Positions 4,239-6,617 of a stretch of 6,617 nt of DNA are shown here, piece after piece. Location of the stretch: positions 1-6,617 of the forward strand of contig JAXMGR010000036.1 of assembly GCA_046352935.1 (NCBI GenBank), in the 5' to 3' direction. How positions within the stretch are numbered: position 1 is the first letter of the stretch; each line of letters starts with the position of its first letter. Source of the stretch: CAYWMY01 sp046352935. GTDB taxonomy: Bacteria > Pseudomonadota > Gammaproteobacteria > Steroidobacterales > Steroidobacteraceae. The notes beneath the pieces were generated by a model. It was given only the letters and a program-made list of their open reading frames with translations, was not told where the DNA came from and searched no databases. Both the position numbers and the translations under genes were made by a program.

Positions 4239-6614
4239 TCAGAACTCGTACTTCAGCGACATGCCGTACTCGCGCGGCGGCGCGTACTGCGTCAGGCCCA
4301 GCGTTCCCGGCAGGTCGAGCACGCTGTTGATGTAGCGCTTGTCGAACAGGTTGCGGGCCCACAGGCCGATCGTGAGGCCGGAGTCCGTCGGCTTGTAGTC
4401 GAGGTTCGCATTCACGTACTTCATCGGCTGCACACGCGCACGCGCCACGTCCTCGATGGAGCTCAGGAGCTTCTCGGACTGGAAGGTGTACTGCACGTTC
4501 GCGCGCAGGTCGCCCGGGCCGACCGGAACGATGTACTCCGCGCTCACCGCACCCGACCACTTCGGCGCGTTCTGCAGACGCTGGCCATGCATGTCCAGCG
4601 TGCGCACGGCGCCATTGCCGTAGTTCGCGGTCAGGTAGATGAACTTGTCGTACTCGGCCTTCAGATAGGCGAGCGACGCATTCAGCGTGAGGCCCTCCGC
4701 AGGCACCGCGGTGAGTTCGAATTCGACACCCTGGATCTTCGCGGAACCGGCGTTGAGGATCGTGTTGCCCTGCAGGGTTCCCACGAAGTAGATCTGCGCG
4801 ACCTGCATCTTCTTGTAGTCGGTGTAGAACACCGCGGCATTCGCGCGCACCCGACGGTCCAGGAAGTCGGCCTTCATGCCGAGTTCGTAGGTGTCCACCT
4901 TCTCAGGGCCGTACGGGCCAATGTCGGTCGGCAGGCCGATGCGACCCGAGAATCCGCCCGACTTGAAGCCGTGCGCCCAGGTCAGGTAGGCCATCTGGTT
5001 GTCGGCGAAGGTGTAGTCGAAGCCGACCTTCCAGCCGATGCGGTCCCAGCCCTTGCTGCCTTTCGGCGGCGCCGAGGTGCCCAGATCGACCATGACGCCG
5101 CCACCGATGTCCTGACCATCGAAGTTCACGAGGCCGCTGGTGGCAAGCGATGTCCCCGTCGACGCCAGCATCTCGGTCTTCTCGTGCGTGTAGCGCACGC
5201 CGGCCTGGAAGCGCAGCTGGTCGGTGACCTTGAAGTAGCTCTGCGCGAACAGCGAGCCCGACCAGTTGTCCTGATCCTGCAGGTTCAGCTGGTACAGGCC
5301 CGGAAGGCCCTTGGTGTAGGTGCCATCCGGGTTGTAGACCGCGCCGCCGCCGAAATCGATGCGCAGGTGCTGGTAGTGCTCGTAGTGCGTCTTCATGTAG
5401 AAGCCGCCGACGAGCAGTTCGAACCGGTCGGTGGGCTTGATGCTGGTGCGCAGTTCCTGGCTCAGCTGCCAGCCCTTGGTCTGGCGCTCGGTGTCGATCA
5501 GGAAGGCCGGCGTGCCGTCCTGGTCCGTGAACTCGTAGAGCTTGAAGTGCTTGTAGCCCGTGATGGCCGTGACGTCACCGATCGCCGTGTTGCGCCAGTT
5601 GAGTGTCAGGTTCTCCAGGTACGTGTCCATGTTGCTGAGGTCGGGGATCTTCTCGCCCGACGCCGTGTAGTTCGCCGCGGACAGGTACTTGTCCGGCGCA
5701 CTGCAGCGCCCGCCGTCCGGCGGGCAGGGCGACACGTACATGCCGTTCCAGCCGGCCGGCACGAACTCCGCGTCCGCAGGGATGCCTGCGCCGTTGCCGG
5801 GCCGGTCGCCGGCGATGACGGGCGGCGAACCGTTGCGGGCGCGGTCGTATTCGCTGGTGACGGTCGCATCGAAATCGTCGCTGACGTCGAACTTCAGTGC
5901 CCCACGGAAGATCGACACATTGCGATCGCCGATGGACGAGTCGTCGATGACGTTGTGAACCCAGCCGTCACGGCGATCGTTCTGCACGGTGAAGCGGCCG
6001 GCGACGCGGTCGGAGAACGGCACGTTCAGCGTCCCGCTGGCGGCCAGGCGATTCCAGTTGCCGTAGATCAGGCCGACCTTGCCGCCGAACTCGTTCTTCG
6101 GCTGCGCATTCACGACGTTGACGACACCACCGGTGGTGTTCGCGCCGAACAGCGTGCCCTGCGGGCCGCGCAGTACTTCGATGCGTTCGACATCGGCGAA
6201 ATCGAGCAGTGCGCCCATGGAGAAGAACTGCGGCACGCCGTCGGTGACGATGGACACGGTGTTACCGGCGTACGGATCGGGCTCGTTGACGCCGATGCCG
6301 CGGATGTAGACCGACGCCGTGTTCGGCGTGTTGGAGAAGTAGCCGATCTGGGCGTTCGGCACCGTGCCCGACAGGCCGTCGAGCCGGGCGGCGGCGAGGT
6401 CCGACAGATCGTTCGAGGTCACCGCGGCGACGGAGATCGGAACCTCCTGGAGGTTCTCCGCCTTCTTCTGCGCGGTGACCACGATGGTCTCCAGGCCGAC
6501 GATCTCCTGCTGGTCGGCCGCGACCGCCACGCTGCCGTACACGCCGAGCAGCAGGGCATGGACCGCAACCGCGAGCCTGCGCGTGTTGCCCGAAACCGAG
6601 AAATGCTGAGCCAT
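4239..6614 (-). CDS. TonB-dependent outer-membrane receptor
   Basis: A 791-residue TonB-dependent receptor: an outer-membrane beta-barrel that imports a ligand with energy from TonB-ExbB-ExbD. In order: a signal peptide (residues 1-32, RR then a hydrophobic run ending AVA before Ala33); a TonB box around 42-48 (ETIVVTA); the plug domain to about 170, with VPISVAAV, YIRGIG (103-108), DGVP (125-128), RIEVLRGPQGTLFGANTTGG (144-163) and VVNVV; then the barrel, with alternating aromatic strands and a TonB C-terminal region (LWARNLFDKRYI) ending in Phe. The barrel resembles the many receptors that catabolic proteobacteria carry for non-siderophore substrates, but the ligand cannot be assigned. Cys297 and Cys304 are its only cysteines. 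The ATG at 6614 gives a sensible signal peptide; only three bases lie upstream, so the ribosome site is unseen and a slightly earlier start cannot be excluded. A T6 terminator follows, setting it apart from the downstream NTF2/SDR genes. Confidence 0.93.
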   Translation of the reverse strand: MAQHFSVSGNTRRLAVAVHALLLGVYGSVAVAADQQEIVGLETIVVTAQKKAENLQEVPISVAAVTSNDLSDLAAARLDGLSGTVPNAQIGYFSNTPNTASVYIRGIGVNEPDPYAGNTVSIVTDGVPQFFSMGALLDFADVERIEVLRGPQGTLFGANTTGGVVNVVNAQPKNEFGGKVGLIYGNWNRLAASGTLNVPFSDRVAGRFTVQNDRRDGWVHNVIDDSSIGDRNVSIFRGALKFDVSDDFDATVTSEYDRARNGSPPVIAGDRPGNGAGIPADAEFVPAGWNGMYVSPCPPDGGRCSAPDKYLSAANYTASGEKIPDLSNMDTYLENLTLNWRNTAIGDVTAITGYKHFKLYEFTDQDGTPAFLIDTERQTKGWQLSQELRTSIKPTDRFELLVGGFYMKTHYEHYQHLRIDFGGGAVYNPDGTYTKGLPGLYQLNLQDQDNWSGSLFAQSYFKVTDQLRFQAGVRYTHEKTEMLASTGTSLATSGLVNFDGQDIGGGVMVDLGTSAPPKGSKGWDRIGWKVGFDYTFADNQMAYLTWAHGFKSGGFSGRIGLPTDIGPYGPEKVDTYELGMKADFLDRRVRANAAVFYTDYKKMQVAQIYFVGTLQGNTILNAGSAKIQGVEFELTAVPAEGLTLNASLAYLKAEYDKFIYLTANYGNGAVRTLDMHGQRLQNAPKWSGAVSAEYIVPVGPGDLRANVQYTFQSEKLLSSIEDVARARVQPMKYVNANLDYKPTDSGLTIGLWARNLFDKRYINSVLDLPGTLGLTQYAPPREYGMSLKYEF

Positions 6615-6617
6615 TAG

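Noticed and set aside
2386..4335. Plus-strand open frame of 649 codons opposite the NTF2-like genes
   Set aside because: It has no recognisable domain, biased composition, and runs across several real gene boundaries and a terminator, so it is an antisense shadow.
4179..6617. Very long plus-strand open frame (over 800 codons) opposite the receptor gene
   Set aside because: It is rich in Arg, Val, Ala and Asp in the pattern of an antisense shadow in GC-rich DNA. The minus strand encodes an unmistakable TonB-dependent receptor over the same bases.
1..6617. CRISPR array, tRNA or rRNA genes, transposase genes
   Set aside because: No regularly spaced direct repeats, cloverleaf sequences or transposase motifs were seen on either strand.

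Overview
The window is GC-rich DNA from what looks like a Gram-negative proteobacterium. The evidence is a large TonB-dependent outer-membrane receptor with a signal peptide and a C-terminal aromatic residue, strong Shine-Dalgarno sites, and a palindromic intergenic element resembling those linked to REP-associated transposases. I cannot name the species. A gammaproteobacterium with broad catabolic ability, or a similar organism, would fit, but that is inference.

Layout, left to right. On the plus strand are the 3' end of an NTF2/SnoaL-like protein (1-282), a GC-rich hairpin (308-333), and a GFA/CENP-V zinc protein (347-823). Next comes a strongly palindromic element of about 175 bp (829-1003), which fills almost the whole gap between two convergent genes. 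Everything from 1007 to the right end is on the minus strand. Read in transcription order it is: a TonB-dependent receptor (6614-4239); a 3' region with three hairpins, the last followed by T6, a good intrinsic terminator (4090-4123); a 362-residue protein made of two NTF2-like domains in tandem (4017-2929); a single-domain NTF2-like protein (2919-2392); a short-chain dehydrogenase/reductase (SDR, 2302-1538); and another NTF2-like protein (1513-1007). The last four are spaced 9, 89 and 24 bp apart and are probably one operon.

The theme is five NTF2/SnoaL-like domains in about 4 kb, with an SDR and an outer-membrane receptor. Four of the five keep an Asp and a His in positions like the dyad of scytalone dehydratase, LinA and BaiE. 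The partial one shows only the His, because its N-terminus is outside the window. A reasonable reading is a catabolic cluster: the receptor imports a hydrophobic or bulky substrate, the SDR oxidises or reduces a hydroxyl/keto group, and the NTF2-like proteins dehydrate, isomerise or eliminate. The substrate cannot be read from the sequence. The most unusual points are the tandem NTF2 protein with a good internal ribosome binding site at the domain junction, the nested palindromic element, the non-standard motifs of the SDR, and a single cysteine pair in the receptor.
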